Source of the DNA: Candidatus Methanophagales archaeon
Lineage (GTDB): Archaea > Halobacteriota > Syntropharchaeia > Alkanophagales > Methanospirareceae
Length of the DNA: 5,196 nucleotides
Reading direction: 5' to 3'
NCBI GenBank assembly: GCA_030621535.1
Contig: JAUXHM010000089.1
Coordinates: 1-5,196, forward strand
Numbering within the stretch: the first letter of the stretch is position 1; every line of letters begins with the position of its first letter. Shown here one piece after another: positions 1-4,937 of this stretch. The notes under the pieces were generated by a model. It saw only the letters and a program-made list of their open reading frames with translations. It had not been told where the DNA came from and searched no databases. The translations under genes were made by a program, and so were the position numbers.

Positions 1-794
1 TCCGAAATTCCGCCTAAGTCTGACGCGCCAAGTTCTATTAAATCGCGTGGCGAAGTCAAATTTGGCGGTACTTGAATCACGATTTCCGCAGGCAATATCG
101 CTCTTGCAACACGTACAACATCTTTGAATACAGCAAAACGCGGTTGGTCGTGCTTTTCCATCGCCGTATACTGCTTCGGTACGAACGGTTGAATATTAAC
201 TTCTTGTATATGCCCGTAATGCTCATGCAACGATTTTATAGCTTCCAGAGACTGGACACGGTCTTCCGAGTTCTCGCCTATGCCGATTAACAAGCCGGTA
301 GTAAACGGTATCTTTAGCTTTCCCGCTTCTGCTATCATCTTCAATCGCTCTTCTGGTACTTTACCCGGTGAATTTTTATGTGCACTGAGTTCTGCTGTGG
401 TTTCAAGCATCAAGCCCATTGAAGCGTTCACGTCACGTAACTGCTTCAGCTCTTCGGTATTCAATACGCCGAGATTACAATGCGGCAGCAATCCGTGTCT
501 TATCGCAAGTTTGCATAACTCTTTCGTGTATTCGACAAGCGTAGAGCATCCGGTAGCGTCACGAAGCCATTTCACAAATTCAGGATTGGCGAGTTCTGGT
601 TTCTCACCCGCGGTAAAAAGAGCTTCGGTGGCTTCGGATTTTGTAGTCACGAGCGCTAAAAACTGGTCTACACGCATTAAATAAGCGTCTGCCTGGCTAC
701 GCGCTCGGTACACGCAGTAGTCGCAGGCATTTCGGCATACGTTCGTCACAGGTACGAATATGTTTTTGGAGAAGGTCACGTATTTGCTTTTCAT
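1..794 (-). CDS. cofG: CofG, radical SAM subunit of FO synthase (3' end cut by window)
   Basis: CofG uses a [4Fe-4S] cluster and S-adenosylmethionine to close the deazaflavin ring of FO, the chromophore of coenzyme F420, from the CofH product. It acts in the cytoplasm. The start is ATG at 794, giving 264 residues before the window edge. The radical SAM motif is C20-x3-C24-x2-C27 within VCRNACDYCVYR, with the usual family phrase YVTFSKNIFVP just before it. Further hallmarks are GLLPHCNLGVL (about 101-111), the SAM-binding-region segment MGLMLETT (126-133), TTGLLIGIGE (165-174), EVNIQPF (198-204), and PPNLTSPRDL and GASDLGGIS near the edge. Family members usually run to roughly 320-380 residues, so the last 60 or more codons lie outside. 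There is no sign of damage. It diverges from the unknown gene at 864; a TATA-like element sits at 827-834. Identification is firm from motifs; that CofH lies nearby is only an expectation. Confidence 0.95.
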   Translation of the reverse strand, partial: MKSKYVTFSKNIFVPVTNVCRNACDYCVYRARSQADAYLMRVDQFLALVTTKSEATEALFTAGEKPELANPEFVKWLRDATGCSTLVEYTKELCKLAIRHGLLPHCNLGVLNTEELKQLRDVNASMGLMLETTAELSAHKNSPGKVPEERLKMIAEAGKLKIPFTTGLLIGIGENSEDRVQSLEAIKSLHEHYGHIQEVNIQPFVPKQYTAMEKHDQPRFAVFKDVVRVARAILPAEIVIQVPPNLTSPRDLIELGASDLGGIS

Positions 795-826
795 GTTATT
801 AAACTTAAAACCGAGCTATTGAATAA

Positions 827-834
827 TATTTAAA
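827..834. promoter_or_regulatory. Shared TATA-like element in the cofG / 864-gene divergent gap
   Basis: The word reads TATTTAAA on the plus strand and TTTAAATA on the minus strand, so it resembles the archaeal TATA box (TTTAWATA) in both directions. Its centre is about 36 bp from the cofG ATG (794) and about 33 bp from the ATG at 864. With transcription beginning some 25 bp downstream, both messages would have leaders of only about 7-11 nt. The gap between the two starts is only 69 bp. A second AT-rich word, CTTATACT at 843-850, lies closer to the plus-strand gene but fits the consensus less well. Assignment is by motif and spacing only. Confidence 0.5.
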
Positions 835-863
835 CTAAAACACTTATACTGATGAATTAGTGA

Positions 864-1502
864 ATGCTAACTATAAAACAAAAGAGCATAAGACTAAAAG
901 AGCAGAAGAACTACGGGTCGTCTCTTCATCCGCTCTATACAATAGCTGTGACGATAGAGATAGCAGCCGTAGAAAGCCCGGATATGCTACATAAACTGTT
1001 TTCTGGAACGGGACTCATAACAAGAGAGACGGTCCCTTTTGAGGTGGTGCCGAATTTCCGGGGCTCAGCGGACAATAAACCGTTTTATTCCGCAGTCATC
1101 ATACACGAAGGAATTATTAAAGAGTATGAGGTGTTAGCGCGTGACACAGGCGGTTCTATCAAGTCAGGTATACATTATGAGCCTATGGTGTATCCCGAAG
1201 AGCTGCGATTGATACATCCTGCGGAGTTTGCTCGTGTGGGCATAGAAGTGAAGGAGTGGGAACTGCGTAACTACAAACATTTTTTTATGCGTTTTATCGC
1301 ATCTAAACGCTACGAAAGCTTTGGTATGCAAGTAAAGCGAGAAACAGGTGGTGGAGCAGCGTTTACTACCATAAAAATAAACATTACCGAGTCCGAGTTA
1401 AAGGCGAAGAAAGTACCCTGTTTAGAGTATCTGAAGCGGCTGGAGGTAATCGAAGACCTGGATTTGGAAGAGGAAGTGAAGCGAGAAATAGGCGCGGTCT
1501 AA
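864..1502 (+). CDS. Uncharacterised 212-residue archaeal protein
   Basis: I do not recognise this family. The ATG at 864 is immediately preceded by an in-frame TGA (861-863), so the frame cannot extend further upstream. The protein looks soluble: no signal peptide or membrane segment is visible. The N-terminus is basic (about residues 4-15). A mixed strand/helix body follows, with LYTIAVTIEIAAVES (24-38), a Gly-rich turn ARDTGGSIKSG (92-102), an aromatic stretch NYKHFFMRFIASKRY (136-150) and a second Gly-rich loop ETGGGAAFTTIKI (160-172). It ends in an acidic, probably helical tail EDLDLEEEVKREIG. Codon use and composition match cofG and the following gene, so it looks native and expressed. 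The gene diverges from cofG and sits 45 bp ahead of the thiamine-binding protein start, so co-transcription with that gene is likely. No function is assigned. Confidence 0.8.
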   Translation: MLTIKQKSIRLKEQKNYGSSLHPLYTIAVTIEIAAVESPDMLHKLFSGTGLITRETVPFEVVPNFRGSADNKPFYSAVIIHEGIIKEYEVLARDTGGSIKSGIHYEPMVYPEELRLIHPAEFARVGIEVKEWELRNYKHFFMRFIASKRYESFGMQVKRETGGGAAFTTIKINITESELKAKKVPCLEYLKRLEVIEDLDLEEEVKREIGAV

Positions 1503-1534
1503 AAATCAGGATTGAATTTAACTATTCATACAAC

Positions 1535-1540
1535 AAAGGA
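1535..1540 (+). promoter_or_regulatory. Shine-Dalgarno site fixing the start of the thiamine-binding protein
   Basis: AAAGGA lies 7 nt ahead of the ATG at 1548 and contains AGGA, complementary to the 16S anti-SD. It favours the ATG at 1548 over an in-frame TTG at 1512, whose extra 12 residues precede the point where family homology begins (MIIAEISVVPIGT). Confidence 0.7.
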
Positions 1541-1547
1541 TTTATTT

Positions 1548-1850
1548 ATGATAATTGCGGAAATTAGTGTCGTGCCAATAGGAACAAAAACGCCAGGTGT
1601 GAGTAAATACGTGGCAGAGGCAGTAGCTGTGCTGAACGAATTGGGCTTGAAACCCGAACTTACCGCGATGGGCACGGTATTTGAAGCCGAAGATATGTCC
1701 TCAGTGTTAAAAGCATTTGAAGCAGTGCATGAATCGGTATTTAAACATGGCGCGGAACGGGTCGTTACAACGTTGAGGATAGACGAACGAAGGGATAAAG
1801 AAGGCACTTTAAAGCAGAAGATAGAGTCGGTAACTTCGAGTTTGCGTTAA
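1548..1850 (+). CDS. MTH1187-family thiamine-binding protein (DUF77/YkoF-like)
   Basis: The 100-residue product is a small cytoplasmic protein of the family known as MTH1187, DUF77 or Thiamine_BP. Members fold as ferredoxin-like domains, assemble into oligomers and have been described as binding thiamine or related ligands; their physiological role is poorly settled. Family marks seen here are the N-terminal strand MIIAEISVVPIGT (1-13), followed by PGVSKYVAEAV (16-26), LGLKPELTAMGTVFEAE (32-48), a helix with the conserved HESVFKHGAERVVTTLRIDERRDK (61-84) and a short basic tail. Length equals the family norm of about 95-105. I chose the ATG at 1548 because homology begins there and a Shine-Dalgarno site precedes it. 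It follows the unknown 212-residue gene by 45 bp and is probably in the same transcript; nothing nearby is a thiamine biosynthesis or transport gene. The next gene converges on it. Confidence 0.92.
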   Translation: MIIAEISVVPIGTKTPGVSKYVAEAVAVLNELGLKPELTAMGTVFEAEDMSSVLKAFEAVHESVFKHGAERVVTTLRIDERRDKEGTLKQKIESVTSSLR

Positions 1851-1913
1851 TCGTAAATCGAACCACGGGAATCTGAAGAATACTGGCTGAATTTGTGGTT
1901 GGTACAACACCCG

Positions 1914-2171
1914 TTATTTATGGGAATAACTGCGTTTCATGGCTATTAAAACGATATTACAGCCAACGCCCAGGACGTTCGTGACTATAACCGGGATAGA
2001 ACCGATATGAAAGCCGTATAAAATCCACATGAACATACCGGAACCCATGAACAACATTAAGTGATACGAAAGGTCATCAAGTTTCTTGGCTCTGTATCCT
2101 TTCAGCATCTGCGGGATAAAACTGGTTATGCACATGAAACCGGCGATTAAACCGAATAATGTCCAGAACAT
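1914..2171 (-). CDS. SemiSWEET-type PQ-loop (MtN3) membrane transporter
   Basis: The 85-residue protein has three predicted transmembrane helices (about 3-22, 37-55 and 58-78), the layout of prokaryotic SemiSWEETs. These dimerise to form a sugar-type facilitator in the cytoplasmic membrane. The signature is the Pro-Gln pair P20-Q21 in SFIPQMLKGYRAKK at the end of TM1, followed by the short positively charged loop KGYRAKKLDDLS. TM2 carries MFMWILYGF, with the Trp and Tyr-Gly usual in the family. TM3 carries PVIVTNVLG with the conserved Asn (N65). I take the ATG at 2171 as start: homology begins at FWTLFGLIAGF, and a TATA-like element about 25 bp upstream fits a leaderless message. A TTG-like extension to 2231 would add 20 residues with no family resemblance. 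It lies 85 bp downstream of thpR on the same strand. The transported substrate cannot be read from the sequence. Confidence 0.85.
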   Translation of the reverse strand: MFWTLFGLIAGFMCITSFIPQMLKGYRAKKLDDLSYHLMLFMGSGMFMWILYGFHIGSIPVIVTNVLGVGCNIVLIAMKRSYSHK

Positions 2172-2189
2172 AGTTAAATAGTTTGGCGG

Positions 2190-2200
2190 GTTATATCTAA
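2190..2200 (-). promoter_or_regulatory. TATA-like element for the SemiSWEET gene
   Basis: On the minus strand this reads AGATATAACC-like sequence preceded by a run of T. Its centre is about 25 bp from the ATG at 2171, the usual TATA-to-start-site distance in archaea, which would make the message leaderless. No Shine-Dalgarno site precedes the ATG, in agreement. Confidence 0.45.
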
Positions 2201-2256
2201 AAAGGTTTCCCCTAATTACGCAGAATGTCACCTTAACAAATTACGGCAATCCTTTT

Positions 2257-2853
2257 TTATCCTAACTGCTTCACATACACATCTTCATAAATGGGGCCTT
2301 TCGGCGTGAGCGTGCTCTTCTTCAGTTTTAGCTCGGCCACCGGCATCGTCCCTAGTTCTACATCCCGGAGATTCGCTATTTTATCCAGAATCGGTGTTAG
2401 TTCGGCATGCGACACGGCACGCGAAAACAGTTTCACACGGCTGATTGTTACGTGTGCACTGAACTTCTTTTCACGTGGAAAGCCCAGATCAATCAGCCTT
2501 GAGTCCACGTCGTCCTGTAACGCCATCAACTCTTCCACGCCCTTGGCCATTCCGACCCATACAACTCTTATGGTTCTTACTTTTTCGGGTGACGCTTTCG
2601 GGAAGAAGCCTACATCTTGTAACGCTATTTCAAACGCCTTCCGGTTTATTCCGGATAACGCTCGTTTTATTTCTGATACATTCGCCTCCGGGACTTCGCC
2701 TAAGAATTTCACCGTTTGATGCGCCTGCCACGGATTCACGAACTTCAGTTTTAGTCTGCGCGGGTCTATCTCCAGATTCGTGAATTGTTTCTGCAGTTCC
2801 TTTATTTTCGTCCTTATTTCCGGGGATAGGTCCACTGCGATAAACGTTCTCAT
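2257..2853 (-). CDS. thpR: RNA 2',3'-cyclic phosphodiesterase ThpR (2H/LigT family)
   Basis: This soluble 198-residue enzyme of the 2H phosphoesterase superfamily opens 2',3'-cyclic phosphate ends of RNA to 2'-phosphates; the bacterial relative is also known for a tRNA 2'-5' ligase reaction. Both catalytic HxTx motifs are present: H45-Q-T47-V in AHQTVKFLGEV and H134-V-T136-I in FSAHVTISRVK. Other family marks are the N-terminus MRTFIAVDL, the central FFPKASPEKVRTIRVVWVG (84-101) and the C-terminal KSTLTPKGPIYE (179-190). Length is close to the usual 180-190. The ATG at 2853 starts exactly where homology begins, and a TATA-like element at 2868-2879 lies about 22-24 bp upstream, suggesting a leaderless message. 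The SemiSWEET gene follows on the same strand but has its own TATA-like element. Upstream is the repeat/integrase scar, which has not damaged this gene. Confidence 0.95.
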   Translation of the reverse strand: MRTFIAVDLSPEIRTKIKELQKQFTNLEIDPRRLKLKFVNPWQAHQTVKFLGEVPEANVSEIKRALSGINRKAFEIALQDVGFFPKASPEKVRTIRVVWVGMAKGVEELMALQDDVDSRLIDLGFPREKKFSAHVTISRVKLFSRAVSHAELTPILDKIANLRDVELGTMPVAELKLKKSTLTPKGPIYEDVYVKQLG

Positions 2854-2867
2854 GAAGAAATCTTTGT

Positions 2868-2879
2868 CTTTTTATATTA
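2868..2879 (-). promoter_or_regulatory. TATA-like element for thpR
   Basis: The minus strand reads TAATATAAAAAG here, a good archaeal TATA box. It is centred about 22-24 bp upstream of the thpR ATG at 2853, so transcription should begin at or very near the start codon. No Shine-Dalgarno site is visible in between. Confidence 0.55.
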
Positions 2880-2923
2880 TCAATATTTCTTGCTGTATGT
2901 AAAGTATAACTTCCACCTATTTA

Positions 2924-3067
2924 GGACGCAGATCACACGGGTTTACGCAGATTTACGCAGAAAATCAAATGCCTTACGTTTATTATAAACTCGATAGAAG
3001 ATTTGAATAATCTCATCCGTCAATTCCGTATATTTAAAATCCGGATTATCTGCGTGCATCTGCGTCC
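2924..3067. repeat. MITE-like inverted-repeat element built of NNACGCAGAT decamers
   Basis: The 144-bp stretch begins with GGACGCAGAT (2924-2933) and ends with its exact reverse complement ATCTGCGTCC (3058-3067). The left arm continues with two back-to-back TTTACGCAGA units (2942-2951 and 2952-2961). The right arm, read on the minus strand, has GCACGCAGAT directly after the terminal unit (3048-3057) and then AATCCGGATTTT. The arms therefore consist of ACGCAGAT words mostly spaced 10 bp apart. The core (about 2967-3035) shows no gene. From general knowledge, dispersed repeats of the form ACGCAGATTTACGCAGAT occur in many bacterial and archaeal genomes; I have not checked copies in this genome. 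The right end abuts the integrase remnant. No clear target-site duplication is seen. Confidence 0.7.
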
Positions 3068-3068
3068 C

Positions 3069-3281
3069 GATAATCAAATTTTATTCCTTCTCGCACACTC
3101 CTCTTTGTTAAATTGGCATTTGAACTTTATGATTGAAAATGGTATCCCTGAAAGTGTCGCGGATTTCATTCAGGGACGGGCAAGTATAACTGTTGGTAGT
3201 TCGCACTATTTAGCGAAGGCGAAACAAGCTGATTTATTTTATTCTAAGGTTGTGCCTGCGCTACTTGATATATTAGCCTGA
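3069..3281 (+). pseudogene. C-terminal remnant of an archaeal tyrosine recombinase (integrase)
   Basis: From about 3108 the translation resembles the C-terminal catalytic end of archaeal XerD/phage-type integrases: FMIENGIPESVADFIQGRA, then SITVGSSHYLAKAKQADLFY, then SKVVPALLDILA before the TGA. The Tyr in SSHYLAKAKQAD (codon 3207-3209) matches the catalytic nucleophile that attacks DNA during recombination. The Arg and His/Lys catalytic residues and the whole N-terminal arm-binding and core domains are absent. The segment where the HxxR box should be (LLNWHLN) looks eroded. The only in-frame ATG inside is at 3129 and would give 50 residues; a TTG at 3003 would start within the repeat element. 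The remnant begins right after the MITE-like repeat, so insertion or deletion there may have removed the 5' part. It is very unlikely to be functional. Family assignment rests on motif recall and is fairly secure. Confidence 0.75.
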
Positions 3282-3547
3282 GCTTTTCAAATTTAATGAA
3301 TTAAGCAATTCTTTTGGTGTTGGTATACTTTACTATTACTTTTACCATTTCGGATAAAGTTTTGTGTTTAACGTGTCTAAAACACTGTTTAATTGTGTTT
3401 AAATGCACAGAAAGTACCTTTAATTTTAAGTTTACAAAGTCCTTGACTTATACTTTACCCGTCCTTATTATCGTTGAGGTAAGAAGATAGAAGGAATAAA
3501 ACAGGGGTGGTTTTCCCAAATTTGGGCTGTTACATATAGGGCATCAG
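3282..3547. other. AT-rich non-coding stretch with short inverted and direct repeats
   Basis: No ORF of useful length is seen on either strand. TTGTGTTTAA occurs twice (3362-3371 and 3393-3402), and AAACAC (3380-3385) between them can pair with the GTGTTT of either copy, giving two mutually exclusive 6-bp hairpins. GTAAAGTATA-type words occur at 3324-3333 and 3448-3458. A perfect 12-bp palindrome lies at 3515-3526. The position between an integrase remnant and accessory genes fits the leftover flank of an integrated element. Confidence 0.5.
3480..3531 (-). terminator. Possible 3' end signal of the membrane-protein gene
   Basis: Downstream of the stop at 3548, the minus strand has the palindrome CCCAAATTTGGG (3515-3526), nested inside CTGTT/AACAG inverted words (3527-3531 and 3500-3504). 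A pyrimidine-rich tract, CTGTTTTATTCCTTCTATC, follows on the transcript. Archaeal termination depends mainly on U-rich tracts, and this one is only moderately rich. The palindrome could equally be a protein-binding site. Confidence 0.3.
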
Positions 3548-4678
3548 TCACCACTTCCCGCTTTTAATATTCTCTATATTATTGCTATTCTCTATATTAT
3601 TGCTATTTGGACTATCACATTTAGATTGTGTGGCGTGAACTATAAGTTTGGCAAGTGCGGTCACCAATTTTTCTTTAATGTTTTCTTCTTGTTCATTAAC
3701 ACCAATCCGAAATAAAGAAAATAGGAACTCTCCTTTACCATATTCTACAAAGAATAGGGGCGTTACTTCTTCTCCTTCTTTTTTACTTTGTTTTACTTTT
3801 ACTACAGGTTTAACATTTTTTTCTTTCACTCCAACTCTACAAACTTTCGTTCCGTTAATTCCTAAACCTAAAAAATCTTTGTATTTATCTTCAAATTCGA
3901 TGTTCCAAGTTTTACATTCGATGTTCCAAGTTTTACATTCGATGTCCTCAATCATATCCCCGCTATAAACTCGTAATCCTGCCTTTTCCAAAAGAGGAGT
4001 ACATTCAAATGGTCTTCTTGGGACTAATATATGACTTCCATCAGGTCTTCCCTCTACACTCCATATCACTGGCGGTATCGCGTCTAACCTTCTTTTTAGC
4101 TTCTCGTTATATGCAAAATAGCTAGGTACTTCAGCGACATTTATAAAGAGTCCTCCTCCTGCTACATAATCCAGCACTTTATTTGATGTTTCATGATTTT
4201 CCAAATTGCGTTCGGGATAAACTGCTCCGTATGGATTTATAATAGCTGTGTAAGAATCAAAATTATCCTTGACTTCGATTAATTTAACATTTATACTATT
4301 GCATGGATTGTCTATAAAGTCTAACATACTATTGTCTTTTTTGATTTGCCTTTCTATCTCATCTTTCCACTGTTTTTGGCAAACGTTAGTATGAGCCCAA
4401 CCTTCTTTTTCATTTTGGGGTATATCATTTAGTATTCCAATTTTTAACCAAAGCTTCCGTGTTTTTATATTAATCGTATGCCATATTGAGTAGTCAGACT
4501 GCCCATAGGCAATTAAAAAAAAAGCTGGACATGCTAGACATACTAGAACTATGAGTTTACATGGATCTGTACTTGTTTCTGAATTTGAACACACAAAATT
4601 TACGGAAATACCTGCTAGAGCCCCTAATAATGCACCACCTATAACTAAAGCAAAATACTTTATTTTACTTCTTGCCAT
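3548..4678 (-). CDS. Two-TM membrane protein with a GATase1/ThuA-like C-terminal domain, function unknown
   Basis: I do not recognise a named family. The 376-residue protein has a basic N-terminus (MARSKIK), TM1 about 6-29, a short Cys-containing loop (30-40), TM2 about 41-59, then basic IKTRKLWLKIG. By the positive-inside rule both ends are cytoplasmic. Residues about 76-350 alternate strands and helices: KLWLKIGILND, NVKLIEVKD, SYTAIINPYGAVYPE (142-156), VLDYVAGGGLFINVAEVPSYF (168-188) and, near the end, LFFVEYGKGEFLFSLFRIG (308-326). The NPYG.VYPE plus YV..GGLFIN arrangement recalls the class I glutamine amidotransferase-like (ThuA-like) fold, but no catalytic Cys-His pair can be assigned. 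Two in-frame duplications are present: IECKTWN twice (about 246-259) and a six-residue unit NSNNIE in the tail. I chose ATG 4678 over TTG 4684 because of TATA spacing. It follows the PGF-CTERM ORF by 2 bp. It is AT-rich compared with genes to the left. Confidence 0.8.
   Translation of the reverse strand: MARSKIKYFALVIGGALLGALAGISVNFVCSNSETSTDPCKLIVLVCLACPAFFLIAYGQSDYSIWHTINIKTRKLWLKIGILNDIPQNEKEGWAHTNVCQKQWKDEIERQIKKDNSMLDFIDNPCNSINVKLIEVKDNFDSYTAIINPYGAVYPERNLENHETSNKVLDYVAGGGLFINVAEVPSYFAYNEKLKRRLDAIPPVIWSVEGRPDGSHILVPRRPFECTPLLEKAGLRVYSGDMIEDIECKTWNIECKTWNIEFEDKYKDFLGLGINGTKVCRVGVKEKNVKPVVKVKQSKKEGEEVTPLFFVEYGKGEFLFSLFRIGVNEQEENIKEKLVTALAKLIVHATQSKCDSPNSNNIENSNNIENIKSGKW
3568..3607. repeat. 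18-bp tandem duplication, in frame
   Basis: TATTCTCTATATTATTGC occurs at 3568-3585 and again, identical, at 3586-3603, followed by four bases of a third copy. It lies in the 3' end of the membrane-protein gene and encodes the repeated Asn-rich tail SNNIEN-SNNIEN. Perfect identity suggests a recent slippage or unequal exchange event. The length is a multiple of three, so the frame is kept. Confidence 0.9.
3896..3945. repeat. 21-bp tandem duplication, in frame
   Basis: A 21-bp unit beginning TTCGATGTTCCAAG occupies 3896-3916 and is repeated exactly at 3917-3937, with the first 8 bases of a third copy at 3938-3945. On the minus strand it encodes IECKTWN twice, followed by IEF. The repeat sits between predicted structural elements, probably in a surface loop. 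Confidence 0.92.
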
Positions 4679-4680
4679 AA

Positions 4681-4932
4681 TCAAAAGATAAGAAAAGGGA
4701 ATATAAATGTTTTTTGTTCTTGTCTACTTCTTCTCCGTACAAAATAAGCCACTACTAATAAACTACTGATTGCTAAGATAGCACCGAACCCAGGCGTTTT
4801 TGTATCTTCTTTTGTTTGCACCGTGGGATCGTTAGGCGCATAGTCGTATTTATCCGGCACGCCATCGCTATCGGAATCTAAGTTTACTTCGGGTGTGGGT
4901 GTGGGTTCTGGTGTAAGGGTTGGTTCCGGCAA
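4681..4932 (-). CDS. PGF-CTERM surface-protein tail (N-terminus missing or frameshifted)
   Basis: The 83-residue reading looks like the end of a secreted archaeal surface protein. In order it has a Pro/Thr/Glu linker (PEPTLTPEPTPTPE), one calcium-binding-type repeat DSDSDGVPDKYDYAPNDP (thrombospondin-3-like), then KTPGFGAILAISSLLVVAYFVRRRSR. That last part is a PGF motif, a hydrophobic helix and an Arg cluster: the PGF-CTERM signal. Archaeosortase A removes this signal and attaches the protein to lipid in known archaea. There is no signal peptide and the only start is a TTG at 4932 inside the linker. The frame is open back only to a TAA at 4948-4950. This is therefore more likely a fragment than a gene. 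A -1 shift near 4944-4950 would join it to the upstream ORF. The tail also runs on 12 residues (QEQKTFIFPFLIF) past the Arg cluster, where such proteins normally stop, and its last codons overlap the TATA element of the next gene. Confidence 0.75.
   Translation of the reverse strand: MPEPTLTPEPTPTPEVNLDSDSDGVPDKYDYAPNDPTVQTKEDTKTPGFGAILAISSLLVVAYFVRRRSRQEQKTFIFPFLIF
4700..4707 (-). promoter_or_regulatory. TATA-like element for the two-TM membrane protein
   Basis: The minus strand reads TTTATATT, a strong match to the archaeal TATA box, centred 25-26 bp upstream of the ATG at 4678. Transcription would begin at or near the start codon, giving a leaderless message, and no Shine-Dalgarno site is visible. 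The element lies inside the last codons of the PGF-CTERM reading frame. The membrane protein may thus be transcribed on its own even though the two frames are only 2 bp apart. Confidence 0.55.
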
Positions 4933-4937
4933 TTCAG

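Noticed and set aside
72..684. Plus-strand reading frames opposite cofG
   Set aside because: They lie antisense to an unmistakable cofG coding frame and encode low-complexity Ser/Phe-rich sequence typical of shadow frames.
1851..1913. tRNA-like T-loop word (GGTTCGAT on the minus strand) and AACCAC/GTGGTT inverted words between convergent genes
   Set aside because: No T-stem pairing, anticodon arm or acceptor stem can be built around the T-loop word, and the inverted words have a 28-base loop with no U-rich tract, so neither a tRNA nor a terminator is supported.
2291..2783. Plus-strand frames opposite thpR
   Set aside because: They are shadows of thpR, which has both HxTx motifs and full family length; the antisense products match nothing.
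3003..3281. A complete 92-residue gene starting at TTG 3003
   Set aside because: The first third is translated repeat element and the rest is only the end of an integrase, so it is a chance fusion rather than an intact gene.
3568..3945. CRISPR array from the short repeats
   Set aside because: The units are directly adjacent with no spacers, only two copies each, and lie in frame inside a coding region.
4681..4684. TTG start at 4684 for the two-TM protein
   Set aside because: It adds only two residues and overlaps the preceding stop; the ATG at 4678 has better start context and the right TATA distance.
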